Source of the DNA: Anaerosacchariphilus polymeriproducens
GTDB lineage: Bacteria; Bacillota; Clostridia; Lachnospirales; Lachnospiraceae
Reading direction: 5' to 3'
Assembly (NCBI RefSeq): GCF_003363435.1
Contig: NZ_QRCT01000009.1
Location: 1 to 64,000, forward strand
DNA length: 64,000 nt
The position numbers and the translations under genes are program-made. This document shows positions 44,574-53,975 of this stretch, piece by piece. Position 1 is the first letter of the stretch. Each line of letters starts with the position of its first letter. Below the pieces are notes generated by a model, which worked only from the letters and a program-made list of their open reading frames with translations, was not told the origin of the DNA and ran no database searches.

Positions 44574-45320
44574 ATGTTCAAAAAAATACGATTAAAAAAA
44601 TTTATTCAATATCTTGCATTAATTTTATTTCCGGTAACGATTAATTATTTCTCTCCATACTTAATTATGGTAGGTGCTACAAAAGGAATTGTTAACGGAA
44701 GCATGATTTTATTTGGAAGTTTACTCATTAGTTCTATTTTATTTGGAAGACTTTTCTGTTCAACTCTGTGTCCTGTGGGAGCAGCAGGTGACTATCTTTG
44801 TTTTTCTAATGAAAGACGGGTAAAGAATGGAAAGTTTAATCTAATAAAATGGTTTATATGGATTCCTTGGTTAGCAGGAATTATTGCTGGGCTGTTATAC
44901 GCAGGTGGAATCAGTGAAGTGAATCCATTGTTTATGACTGAAACTGGAATCTCGGTTGATCGTCCCGGAGCATATATAATTTATCTTGGTGTACTTGCTC
45001 TGGTCACGATAATTAGTATAACGGTGGGTAAAAGGGCATTCTGTCATTATGTATGTTGGATGGCTCCATTTATGATTATCGGTATACATATTAGAAGCTT
45101 TTTCCGCTTACCTGGTTTTACACTGACTGCCAAAAAGGAAACATGCATCAAATGTGGAAAGTGTAATAATGTTTGTCCAATGAGTTTGGATATAAGGGAA
45201 ATGGTACAAATGAATAAAATGACCCACGTTGAATGTATCTTGTGCGGACAGTGTGTGAAACAATGCCCGAAAGATACCATCGATTTTGGATTTGAAAGGG
45301 GGAAACTAAACTATAAGTAA
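44574..45320 (+). CDS. NapH/YccM-type membrane 4Fe-4S protein
   Basis: A 248-residue protein with four or five membrane helices. Cys motifs in the membrane part (CSTLCPVGAAGDYLC and CHYVCWMAPF) are typical of NapH/NosR-like electron carriers, and two ferredoxin motifs close the protein (CIKCGKCNNVCPMSLDI and CILCGQCVKQCPKDTI). It should move electrons across or along the membrane. ATG 44574 follows GAGG and is preferred to TTG 44568. It could serve the flavin system at 39-41 kb, from which it is separated only by the mcc operon. Its end abuts an insertion-sequence remnant. Confidence 0.87.
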   Translation: MFKKIRLKKFIQYLALILFPVTINYFSPYLIMVGATKGIVNGSMILFGSLLISSILFGRLFCSTLCPVGAAGDYLCFSNERRVKNGKFNLIKWFIWIPWLAGIIAGLLYAGGISEVNPLFMTETGISVDRPGAYIIYLGVLALVTIISITVGKRAFCHYVCWMAPFMIIGIHIRSFFRLPGFTLTAKKETCIKCGKCNNVCPMSLDIREMVQMNKMTHVECILCGQCVKQCPKDTIDFGFERGKLNYK

Positions 45321-45324
45321 GCCA

Positions 45325-45613
45325 ATTGTAGTTTTGGATACCTTCTCGAGTAAAGTTGGTATCCCAGTATTTATTGTTGTAAATAGAAATAATTTCACTC
45401 TTTAGGTTATCAGAGAGAGTATGGGCTGGTTTGCGCTCTAAATTGGTATGAATCAATCCTGCCTTTCCTTCCGTAATATATCTTTTTAAGAGGCGTTTGA
45501 TGTGTCGTCTGGAACAACCGATCTTGATAGCGGCATAGTCTTTAGAGATATGACAGACGTTTAATAATTTCGTATTGTTCTTGTGCTTTCATTGATAATG
45601 TAACCTTTCGCAT
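45325..45613 (-). pseudogene. Truncated, frameshifted ISNCY/IS1202-type transposase
   Basis: On the minus strand ATG 45613 (with GGAG upstream) begins MRKVTLSMKAQEQYEIIKRL. After a frameshift near 45545 it continues as IKIGCSRRHIKRLLKRYITE, then HTNLERKPAHTLSDNLKSEI and YNNKYWDTNFTREG. This is the N-terminal helix-turn-helix part of ISNCY-family transposases. The catalytic domain is gone, cut where the iron-sulfur protein gene ends. I found no terminal inverted repeats by eye. Confidence 0.8.
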
Positions 45614-45748
45614 TTGTAGTCTCCTCATTTCATTAGTTATGAGGGAAAAGTATACCATATATAATCCTAATAGGACATAATCATGTGTGGTATATAAAGA
45701 CATTATCTAAAATAGGGTAGAAAAATAGAAATTTATTATTAGAGAATA

Positions 45749-45777
45749 TTGACAAAGTATTAAAATTCGTGTATAAG
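45749..45777 (+). promoter_or_regulatory. Likely promoter of the nonribosomal peptide synthetase gene
   Basis: TTGACA (45749-45754) and TATAAG (45772-45777) are 17 bases apart. The leader to the start at 45862 is about 80 bases. No clear operator is seen. Confidence 0.7.
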
Positions 45778-45861
45778 TATATAATTAATATACCCCCATA
45801 CATTTTCCTGCGTCTTATAGTTTATGTTCAGTAACTATAAAAAAATTAGTGGAGGGATATC

Positions 45862-48800
45862 ATGCGTACAGTTCAGGATACTTTTATAAAAACAAGAGGA
45901 AAAGTAGGGGGGAATGACTTTTGGTTAAATTTATTAGAAGGAGAAATAAAATATTCAAGTTTTCTATTGGTTAATATTAAAAATAAACCAAGTAGGTATA
46001 AGGATTTTAAATTTGAATTTTCCAATAATTTACTTAAGGATTTTGTAAATAAAAGACAAAATTCAGAAATAGTATTACTTTCTGTTTTAAAAGTATTGTT
46101 ATATAAATATACGTCTAATAATGATGTGATAATAATGATACCAGTAAAAACAGAATTAAATTATAACAATAGTAAAAACAAAAGTTTATTTATTAGAAGT
46201 TTTATTCATGAAGATATGACAATGGATGAAATAGAAAATGATTTAAAAATATTATTAAACAAAATATATAAAAATCAGAATATCAATTTAGAAGAAATAA
46301 TGAAAGAGTTGGAATTAGAGCAAGATTTGACAGACATACTATTTGCTTTTAATTACAATGGCATTGAAGATATAGCTAAGAAATCAAATTGTAATATTAT
46401 ATTTAATTTTAATATTATAGAGGATAATTTTATAGTAGAAATAAAATATAATAGTCAAATATATAATGAATTTTTTGTTAATCAATTATGCAGACATTTT
46501 GAATTAGTTTTAGTTTTCGCACTTAATTCAAAATTAGAAAAAGTTAAAAATCTAAAACTAATGAATAATCAAGAAATAAATTTGTATAACAATTTAATTA
46601 ATAGTACTTCTACATCATGGAATTATAATAAGTCTATAGTTGAATTATTTCATGAGCAGGTTGAAAAAAATCCTTTATCATTAGCAATTAAATCCCAAAA
46701 GGTAGAAATTAGTTACATTCGATTGGAAGAAGTGTCCAATAAATTGTCAAATTTATTAATAAAAAGAGGAGTAAAAAAGGGAGATTTTATTCCTATTATA
46801 GCTGAAAGAAGTTGTGAGATGATAGTAGGAATGCTTGGAGTCCTTAAGACTGGATCATGTTTTGTTCCAATAAGTAATAAATTGCCTAAGGAAAGACGTG
46901 ATTTTATACTTGAAGATTGTAATGCAAAAATTGTATTAATACAAAAGAAGGACTTCTTATTTAAAGAAGACAATTATGAAAGTATTGTTTTAGATTTAGA
47001 TAAGAATTCTTTTTTTTTAGAGGAAAAAAATTTCATAGGCGTGTTACCTGAAGGTGAAGATTTAGCTTATGTTCTTTATACTTCTGGTACAACAGGAAAT
47101 CCTAAAGGTGTTTTAATTAAAAATAATAGTGTAGTTAATTTAAGTTATTGGTTTGGAAAAACTTTTCATTTAGATAGTAATAAAAATATTTTACATATGA
47201 CTGATATATCATTTGATGTTTCAATAGAAGAAACTATAGTTACGTTACTAAATGGGGCCCAAATTTTTATTATACCAGAGGAAATAAAATTAAATAAGTA
47301 TTATTTTGAAAGTTATTTAATAGATAATTCGATTAATATAGCTCAATTTGTGCCGGTGACACTACGTGAATTACTTCCCAAGAATAAAAAAATAAGGTCA
47401 TTAGATGTTATTATTTGTGGAGGAGATAAATTGAATTCAAAATTGAAGGATGAAGTATTGAATTTAGGTTATTCTTTATATAATAATTATGGACCTACAG
47501 AAACTACTGTTGATGCAATTTCGACAAAATGTGAAAAAGAATTAGATGTTATTGGGAAACCAATCAGTAATACAGAAATATATATTTGTAATGAATTTGA
47601 AGAAATTTTACCAATTGGAGTAATTGGTGAAATATATATTTCTGGAGTAGGATTATCGGATGGTTATCTAAATAGGAATGAATTGACAGATGAAAAATTT
47701 ATTTTTAATAAATTATTATTGAAAAAAGTGTATAAAACTGGAGATTTAGCTCGTTGCTTACCAAATGGGAATATTGAATTTATAGGACGTAAAGATAATC
47801 AAGTGAAAATAAATGGTGTTAGAATTGAATTGGATGATATAGAAACTAGATTATCAAAATTTGAATTAATTGAAGAAGCAGCAGTAATAACTAAAACAAG
47901 TAAAAAAGGAGATTTATATATATGTGCGTTTTATACTGCAAAGAATGAAATTTCTTCAGAAAATTTTAGAAATTATTTAGGAAAATATTATCCGTCCTAT
48001 ATGATTCCAAAATATTTTATTAAAATTGAAAAATTTGACGTGTCATATAATCAGAAAATAAATAAAAAAAATTTAGTACATATTAAGTTAGAAGTAAATG
48101 ATAATTTATGTATTCAGCCAAGAAATAGTATCGAAAGAAAGTTGATAGACATATGGAAAAACAATTTAGGTGTTGAACATATAGGTATTACGGATAAATT
48201 TATTAATTTAGGTGGAGATTCTTTAATTGCAACATCAATTGTTAATGAAATACAAAAAGTATTATGTAGTAAATTTACATTAATTGACTTTCATAATAAT
48301 ATTAGTATAGTTGAAATTTCAAAAATAATTAATAATTTGGATGAAAAAACATTATTGAAACAATTGAATAATAATATAATTTTGTTAAAAAAAGGCTACA
48401 AGGAAAATCTGAATCTGTTTTTTATACATGCTGGTAATGGTGAGATAGATGTTTATAAAAATTTATCCAAGATACTAAATAATAATTATAACTATTGGGG
48501 TATAAGAGCAAATTGTATTGAAAGTTATTGCCCTATAAATATCACCATACCATTAGTAGCAAGTCAATATATAGAAGAATTAAAAAAAATACAATCAAAT
48601 GGACCTTATTTTATTTTAGGATGGTGTATAGGGGGAAGTATAGCATATGAGATTGCATTACAATTAGAAAGCTTGGGAGAAAAAGTTGAGTTCTTAGGTT
48701 TAGTAAATAGTTTTGCTCCAGATAAGAAATTTTGGGGATCAGTTAGTGATTTTACATTTCAAAGTGAAATAGAGGAAGCTATGAGGTTTATAGGAGAATC

Positions 48801-49230
48801 ATCGATTGAAACAATTTTAGAAAAAAAAGAAAGCATTGAAGAAATTTGGGATTATACAGTTACACTATTGGAAAATAGGAAATTTGATTGTAATCTAATA
48901 AAAAAACGTGTATTAGATGATATGGACAGAGCTATACCTCATTTTAAAGACGTTTTAAAAATAAAAACTATTATATATTACGTTAATATTCTTAGAACTT
49001 TTGATAGAGGTCGAGCATTATATTATCCTAATTCGTTCGTTAACGTATCAATTAATTTTTTTTCAGCATGTTATGAAAGAGCTGCGAATGGTTATAATTG
49101 GAAAAATTTCACGAATAGTAAATTTAATTATTATGAAGTACCTGGAGATAATTTTTCAGTTTTTTTAGAACCGAATGTTCAAATAATGGCAGAGAAAATT
49201 AATCAGATACTAAATATTTATATTTCTTGA
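45862..49230 (+). CDS. Single-module nonribosomal peptide synthetase, partial C - A - PCP - atypical TE
   Basis: A 1122-residue protein. Residues 1-235 match only the second half of a condensation domain (VLKVLLYKYTSNNDVIIMIP); the HHxxxDG half is missing. An adenylation domain runs about 250-735: LYTSGTTGNPKGVL, FDVSIEE, NNYGPTETTVDA, YKTGDLARCLPNG, and NQKINKK with the catalytic Lys. My hand-read specificity positions are D-V-E-Q-I-G-N-V-D-K, closest to ornithine or lysine codes. The carrier domain has GGDSLIA with phosphopantetheine Ser787. The thioesterase fold starts at LFFIHAGNGE, but its nucleophile motif is GWCIGG (Cys922), the Asp position reads LVNSF (Asn949) and the His position GDNFSV (Asn1097). 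It is far more AT-rich than its neighbours. No phosphopantetheinyl transferase is in the window. An EamA exporter follows 20 bases downstream. Confidence 0.9.
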   Translation: MRTVQDTFIKTRGKVGGNDFWLNLLEGEIKYSSFLLVNIKNKPSRYKDFKFEFSNNLLKDFVNKRQNSEIVLLSVLKVLLYKYTSNNDVIIMIPVKTELNYNNSKNKSLFIRSFIHEDMTMDEIENDLKILLNKIYKNQNINLEEIMKELELEQDLTDILFAFNYNGIEDIAKKSNCNIIFNFNIIEDNFIVEIKYNSQIYNEFFVNQLCRHFELVLVFALNSKLEKVKNLKLMNNQEINLYNNLINSTSTSWNYNKSIVELFHEQVEKNPLSLAIKSQKVEISYIRLEEVSNKLSNLLIKRGVKKGDFIPIIAERSCEMIVGMLGVLKTGSCFVPISNKLPKERRDFILEDCNAKIVLIQKKDFLFKEDNYESIVLDLDKNSFFLEEKNFIGVLPEGEDLAYVLYTSGTTGNPKGVLIKNNSVVNLSYWFGKTFHLDSNKNILHMTDISFDVSIEETIVTLLNGAQIFIIPEEIKLNKYYFESYLIDNSINIAQFVPVTLRELLPKNKKIRSLDVIICGGDKLNSKLKDEVLNLGYSLYNNYGPTETTVDAISTKCEKELDVIGKPISNTEIYICNEFEEILPIGVIGEIYISGVGLSDGYLNRNELTDEKFIFNKLLLKKVYKTGDLARCLPNGNIEFIGRKDNQVKINGVRIELDDIETRLSKFELIEEAAVITKTSKKGDLYICAFYTAKNEISSENFRNYLGKYYPSYMIPKYFIKIEKFDVSYNQKINKKNLVHIKLEVNDNLCIQPRNSIERKLIDIWKNNLGVEHIGITDKFINLGGDSLIATSIVNEIQKVLCSKFTLIDFHNNISIVEISKIINNLDEKTLLKQLNNNIILLKKGYKENLNLFFIHAGNGEIDVYKNLSKILNNNYNYWGIRANCIESYCPINITIPLVASQYIEELKKIQSNGPYFILGWCIGGSIAYEIALQLESLGEKVEFLGLVNSFAPDKKFWGSVSDFTFQSEIEEAMRFIGESSIETILEKKESIEEIWDYTVTLLENRKFDCNLIKKRVLDDMDRAIPHFKDVLKIKTIIYYVNILRTFDRGRALYYPNSFVNVSINFFSACYERAANGYNWKNFTNSKFNYYEVPGDNFSVFLEPNVQIMAEKINQILNIYIS

Positions 49231-49250
49231 AAAAAGGAAGGGAATGCATT

Positions 49251-50156
49251 ATGACGAAACAGATGAAAGCAGATATATTTATTATTTTTGTAACTTGTAT
49301 ATGGGGAATGTCGTTTCCGTTAATAAGAAATGTGTTAGTTTATATTTCATATGATCAATATTTAGCTTTACGATTTTTGATTGCCAGCGTTATAATAGCC
49401 GTTATGTTTTATCGTAAATTATTAAGAATTAAGTTATATACTTTAGTATGTGGAGCTATTTTAGGAATTTGTTTAGCTGGAACATTAGGATTAACTGTTT
49501 ATGCCTTAAATTATACATCATCTTCTAACGTCGCTTTTATAACAGGTCTTAATATCGTTTTGGTACCATTGGTATCTGCTATTTTGTTGAAAAAGATTCC
49601 TAGAATAAGCAGTGTTCTAGGAGTTGTTATTGGGTTAATTGGAATCAGTGTACTTGTTGGTGGAGTTAATGTTGGGACAAATATAGGGGATTTGCTGGCT
49701 TTTGCAAGTTCTTTATGTTTGACAGGTCAAATAATATTGATAGACAAATTCAATGAGAAAGGTGATCCTTTAATTCTGGGGATTTTACAAATAATTTTTG
49801 CGGCAATCATATTTTTATTTATTTCATTATTATGGGGACAAGGGATAAAGATAACAGAATTTAATAATACAGTAGTATTTGTAATTGGTTTGACTGGAAT
49901 ATTTGGAACAGCATTAGCATTTGTTGGGCAGACATATGTACAGAAGTTTACCACACCAACACATATTGCAATCATATTTATGGGGGAACCTATTTTTGGA
50001 GCTTTATTTTCATTGATGATACCTGATGATAATGGTGTTACCGAAAAGTTAACATTAAATATGATGATAGGTGGATTATTTATTATTTCAGCGATTATAA
50101 TATCTGAGTTGAATTTGAAAAGTTTTGTATTTAAAAAATATAAGAATACATATTGA
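49251..50156 (+). CDS. EamA-family (DMT) membrane exporter
   Basis: A 301-residue protein with ten membrane helices in two EamA repeats (IWGMSFPLIRNVL near the start; NVAFITGLNIVLVPLVSAIL; HIAIIFMGEPIFGALFS near the end). ATG 49251, with AGGAAGGG upstream, is preferred to 49227. DMT exporters move small amino-acid-like compounds; one member, CntI, is known to export the opine metallophore pseudopaline. It is the second gene of the synthetase operon and the natural exporter of its product. The tetR promoter overlaps its stop codon. Confidence 0.87.
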   Translation: MTKQMKADIFIIFVTCIWGMSFPLIRNVLVYISYDQYLALRFLIASVIIAVMFYRKLLRIKLYTLVCGAILGICLAGTLGLTVYALNYTSSSNVAFITGLNIVLVPLVSAILLKKIPRISSVLGVVIGLIGISVLVGGVNVGTNIGDLLAFASSLCLTGQIILIDKFNEKGDPLILGILQIIFAAIIFLFISLLWGQGIKITEFNNTVVFVIGLTGIFGTALAFVGQTYVQKFTTPTHIAIIFMGEPIFGALFSLMIPDDNGVTEKLTLNMMIGGLFIISAIIISELNLKSFVFKKYKNTY

Positions 50157-50208
50157 CATTTATTTTAATTTAGTGTAACATAACACTGTTATTAAATAAC
50201 GGCGTTAT
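50153..50208 (+). promoter_or_regulatory. tetR promoter with two copies of a 13-bp operator
   Basis: TTGACA (50153-50158) and TAACAT (50176-50181) are 17 bases apart. The palindrome ATAAC-N3-GTTAT occurs at 50180-50192 (centre ACT) and 50196-50208 (centre GGC), overlapping the -10 and the start point. A third copy lies before the ABC exporter at 50898. The outer arms GTAACATAAC and GTTATGTTAC also pair. This is a convincing TetR target. Confidence 0.85.
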
Positions 50209-50233
50209 GTTACCACTTTGTGGAGGTGAAAAC

Positions 50234-50851
50234 TTGAAGAATGATAACGAAACCCAATCTAAACTTCTATTAAGCGCAAAAAGAGAATTTATGGAAAAAG
50301 GTTATATGAAGGCATCTCTTCGAAATATATGTAAAGAAGCAGGTGTGACGACCGGAGCTCTTTATTTTTTCTTTCAAGATAAGGAAGATTTATTTGCTTC
50401 TCTGGTTGAAGAGCCATTAGAGATACTATTAAATATTATGAAGCAACATTATTCTGAAGAATTGGTAGATTCCGAATTTAAAGAAAATGGAAAATTAGAT
50501 TTTTCCGATGATTTAGAAGTCGTTAAACATGTGATTCATCACTCGTATCAGCATTATGATGAATTTCAATTATTATTAACCAAAAGTCAAGGATCGCGTT
50601 TCGAAAAATGCATTGATCAGATTGTGGAATTCTCTGAGAAACATTATCGTATTCTAGCGGATATGTATTCAGAGCAGACAAATACTAAAAAACTGGATGA
50701 TTATATTGTTCATTGGTTTGCTCATATGCAGATTGATATTTTTGTTCATATGTTAACACATGAGAAATCAGAAGAAGCAGCGTTACAGTCTATGGTATCA
50801 ATAATGAAGTATCTAATGGCCGGCTGGTCCGGATTATTTGATGAAATTTAG
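50234..50851 (+). CDS. TetR-family repressor of the adjacent ABC exporter
   Basis: A 205-residue protein with an N-terminal TetR helix-turn-helix (AKREFMEKGYMKASLRNIC and AGVTTGALYFFFQDKEDLF) and a helical ligand domain. I prefer TTG 50234, which has GGAGGTG 7 bases upstream, to the codon at 50207, which lies inside the operator. It is divergent in role but on the same strand as the FtsX-type exporter genes. Three shared operators indicate that it represses itself and them. Confidence 0.88.
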   Translation: MKNDNETQSKLLLSAKREFMEKGYMKASLRNICKEAGVTTGALYFFFQDKEDLFASLVEEPLEILLNIMKQHYSEELVDSEFKENGKLDFSDDLEVVKHVIHHSYQHYDEFQLLLTKSQGSRFEKCIDQIVEFSEKHYRILADMYSEQTNTKKLDDYIVHWFAHMQIDIFVHMLTHEKSEEAALQSMVSIMKYLMAGWSGLFDEI

Positions 50852-50897
50852 CTATACGGCAATAAAATGTACGTATAGCTAAAAAATTACTTTAAAG

Positions 50898-50910
50898 ATA
50901 ACAGTGTTAT
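50898..50910 (+). promoter_or_regulatory. Third copy of the 13-bp TetR operator, before the ABC exporter
   Basis: ATAAC-AGT-GTTAT at 50898-50910 repeats the palindrome found twice before tetR. It lies 17 bases before the ABC ATPase start at 50928. Binding here would hinder transcription or elongation from tetR into the exporter genes. Confidence 0.82.
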
Positions 50911-50927
50911 GTATAGGAGGAAATTTT

Positions 50928-51629
50928 ATGTATTTAGAAGTAAAAAGTATGAAAAAGAGTTATGGACAGAATGAAAGTTATATTCAGGTGTTAAAAGGTA
51001 TTACAACAGGAGTAAAGAGAGGGCACATATGTGCGATAGAAGGATCAAGCGGCTCTGGAAAATCTACATTTTTAAATTGTATCGGAGGACTCGATACACT
51101 GGACTCAGGTTCTATATTAGTGGACGGAAAAGAGATTGTAGGTCTGAAACAGAACGAACTATCTGATTACAGACGTGACAACTTGGGATTTATTTTTCAG
51201 TTTTATAATTTAGTGCCTAATCTTACGGTGGAAGAAAATATTCAGGTATGTGAATATTTAGCTGAAAATCCTTTAGATATGGAAGAACTTTTAGATATAT
51301 TAGGACTTAAAGAGCATCAGAAAAAATTTCCATCCCAATTATCAGGAGGTCAGCAGCAAAGATGCGCAATAGCACGTGCACTGATTAAAAATCCCAAGTT
51401 ACTTCTTTGTGATGAACCTACAGGAGCATTGGATTCTAAGACATCCAAAGATATTTTGATCTTATTGGAGAAGATTAATAAAAAGTATGGGACAACGATT
51501 CTTATCGTAACGCATAATAATTCAATAAAAAAAATGGTACATAAGGTCATTGACATAAAGGATGGTCAAATAAGTAAAGAATATGAGAATGAAATAAGAG
51601 TTCCGGCAGAGAAATTGGAGGATTTATAG
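50928..51629 (+). CDS. MacB/LolD-type ABC transporter ATPase
   Basis: A 233-residue ATPase with Walker A GSSGSGKST, Q-loop FIFQFYNLVPNL, signature LSGGQQQRCAIARAL, Walker B LLLCDEPTGALD, and switch His in VTHNNS. ATG 50928 has AGGAGG upstream and is preferred to GTG 50904. It pairs with the FtsX-type permease that starts 1 base after its stop. Such pairs export peptides or lipids, or act in antibiotic protection (MacB, BceA). Confidence 0.92.
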   Translation: MYLEVKSMKKSYGQNESYIQVLKGITTGVKRGHICAIEGSSGSGKSTFLNCIGGLDTLDSGSILVDGKEIVGLKQNELSDYRRDNLGFIFQFYNLVPNLTVEENIQVCEYLAENPLDMEELLDILGLKEHQKKFPSQLSGGQQQRCAIARALIKNPKLLLCDEPTGALDSKTSKDILILLEKINKKYGTTILIVTHNNSIKKMVHKVIDIKDGQISKEYENEIRVPAEKLEDL

Positions 51630-51630
51630 G

Positions 51631-53856
51631 ATGCAGAAAATATTATTCAAACGATTATGGAGGGAATTTAAGTCGAATCTGTTCCGTTATTTTTCACTTG
51701 CATTTCTAATTATAATGGGAATGTATCTGGTAATCAGCCTTGTTGGAGCAGCAGAAACGGTAATTACCGGAGTGGATAAAAAAGCAGAAGAGAATCGGTT
51801 GGAAGATGGTGAATTTCAAGTATTTGAGCCTTTAACTGAAACAGAAGAGTTGAAACTGCATAAGACAGGAATTTCATTAGAAAAAATGTTTTCTCTTGAT
51901 TTTAAACAGGAAGATGGAAGTACAATTAGAGTTTTTAATAATAGGAAAAAAGTGAATCTTATTGATCTTGATAAAGGAAGATTAGCCCAAAGGAATGATG
52001 AAGTCGTATTAGAAAAGCGTTATTGCGAAGAACATAATTTAACAATAGGGGATCGAATTACAATAGGAGCAAATGCATTACATATTGTAGGAGTTGGAAG
52101 TGTTCCGGATTATGACGCTGCCTATAAGAACCTATCGGATAGTAGTGTAGAAAGCAAACAATTTGGCTTAGCATTTGTTTCTGATTCTGCATATAATCTG
52201 TTTAAAGCGGCTGGAATGAGTATTAAGTCAGAGGAGTATGTGTACGCATATCATTTAAACGGGAAGATGACAGATGAGGAGTTGAAAGAGAAAATAAAAG
52301 CGATACAATTTATAAAAGCATCAGATAACCCAAGAATTAAGGCTTCTGCGGAAGACCAGGTGATTAATAAAATAGCAGGGCTGATAGCAGGCATTATAAT
52401 TCTGATTTTGTTTACTTATGTTATTTCTGTATTTGTAATTCATGGAATTGAAAAGGAAAGTAGTGTTATTGGATCCTTATATGCTTTGGGAGTTAAAAAA
52501 AAGGACCTTCTATTGCATTATATCATGCTTCCTGTTACAATTACGTTTTTGTCAGGAATTATCGGAACAATGATTGGATATAGCAAATGGGGAATTGATT
52601 ATCAGATGGTAAATTGCTACAACTATTTTTCCGTACCCAAATTGCAAAAGGTATATTTTGTTTATCTTTTGTTATATGGAATTTTGCTGCCTCCAGTCGT
52701 TGCAGCAATTGTGAATTGTATTGTTATTAGAAAAAAATTATCACGACCAGCCTTAGAATTAATCAAAAATGAAAAGAAGAATCGTAACATTAGTAATGTG
52801 AACTTAGGAAATATGGGATTCATTGGAAGATTTCGGATAAGGCAGATGTTAAGAGAAGCAAGAACCGGATTTACGGTATTGTTCGGTATGTTCATAGCTC
52901 TATTAATTATGATGCTGGGAATTAATTGTTATGTAATGTGTAAACATATTAGTAAAGACAATAAAAAAGATACAAAGTATGAGTATATGTATACCTATAA
53001 ATATCCCCAAGATAAGGTGCCGGATGGTGGGGAAGCGTGTTTTGCCAAGACTCTTAAGAAGGAAATACTTGGTTATAATCACAATATCACTCTTTTAGGA
53101 ATCAATGAAAAGAATCCATACTTTGAAGTGAAAACGTTCAAACAGAAAAACTTAGTCGTCATTTCATCAGCAATGGCGCAAAAGTACCATTTATCGATAG
53201 GGGATTCCCTGATATTATCAGATGAGGAAGAAGATATTGATTATGCATTTAGAGTAAAAGATATTGTACAGTACTCAGCAGGGTTTTATGCATTTATGGA
53301 TATTGAAACTATGAGAGAGCTTTTAGGAGAGAATGATAGGTATTACAATGTAATATTATCTGACAAGAAATTAGATATTAGTCCTGAAAGACTATATGCA
53401 ACAACATCAAAACAAGAAATAAGTAAAGCTTCTGATGTCTTTGTATCTATGATGATGCCGATGATTTATCTGATGACAACGGTATCTGCTTTTATTTTCT
53501 GTGTGGTTATGTATCTTATGATGAAGGTTATGATTGAGCGTTCCGCGTTTAGTATTTCGCTGATTAAAATATTTGGTTATCGTTCTAAAGAAATTCGAAA
53601 ACTATTTTTAAATGGAAATTTCTATTTAATAGCAGTAGGTGCTGCTATTTGTATTCCCTTGTCCAAGAAATTAATGGATATAATGTACCCCATATTAGTG
53701 TCGAATGTAGCTTGCGCAATGAATCTTACTTTTAGTTGGAAATTATATCTTGCTATTTATCTTGTTGTTATTGCATTATTTTTTATTATTAATTTTATGC
53801 TAACTTCTAAAATAAATAAAATAGTTCCGTCAGAATTATTAAAGAACAGAGAGTAA
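51631..53856 (+). CDS. FtsX-type ABC transporter permease
   Basis: A 741-residue protein with two FtsX repeats. There is one helix near residue 20, an extracytoplasmic region of about 220 residues, three helices around 250-360, another helix and large loop from about 410, and three final helices with the motif ALGVKKKDLL and its second-repeat equivalent KIFGYRSKEIRKL. It resembles the MacB/BceB/YxdM class. With the ATPase upstream it should form a mechanotransmission exporter or peptide-resistance pump. A TetR repressor controls the pair. Confidence 0.87.
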   Translation: MQKILFKRLWREFKSNLFRYFSLAFLIIMGMYLVISLVGAAETVITGVDKKAEENRLEDGEFQVFEPLTETEELKLHKTGISLEKMFSLDFKQEDGSTIRVFNNRKKVNLIDLDKGRLAQRNDEVVLEKRYCEEHNLTIGDRITIGANALHIVGVGSVPDYDAAYKNLSDSSVESKQFGLAFVSDSAYNLFKAAGMSIKSEEYVYAYHLNGKMTDEELKEKIKAIQFIKASDNPRIKASAEDQVINKIAGLIAGIIILILFTYVISVFVIHGIEKESSVIGSLYALGVKKKDLLLHYIMLPVTITFLSGIIGTMIGYSKWGIDYQMVNCYNYFSVPKLQKVYFVYLLLYGILLPPVVAAIVNCIVIRKKLSRPALELIKNEKKNRNISNVNLGNMGFIGRFRIRQMLREARTGFTVLFGMFIALLIMMLGINCYVMCKHISKDNKKDTKYEYMYTYKYPQDKVPDGGEACFAKTLKKEILGYNHNITLLGINEKNPYFEVKTFKQKNLVVISSAMAQKYHLSIGDSLILSDEEEDIDYAFRVKDIVQYSAGFYAFMDIETMRELLGENDRYYNVILSDKKLDISPERLYATTSKQEISKASDVFVSMMMPMIYLMTTVSAFIFCVVMYLMMKVMIERSAFSISLIKIFGYRSKEIRKLFLNGNFYLIAVGAAICIPLSKKLMDIMYPILVSNVACAMNLTFSWKLYLAIYLVVIALFFIINFMLTSKINKIVPSELLKNRE

Positions 53857-53975
53857 ATAAATTCAAAAAACCCCTGGGGAGGCTTGCATAATTGCTAACT
53901 GTTCTTATATACTTTATTTGACATTTTTTTTAAAATATGAAAAGAAAAGATACAAGTAATAAGGAGGAATAATTC

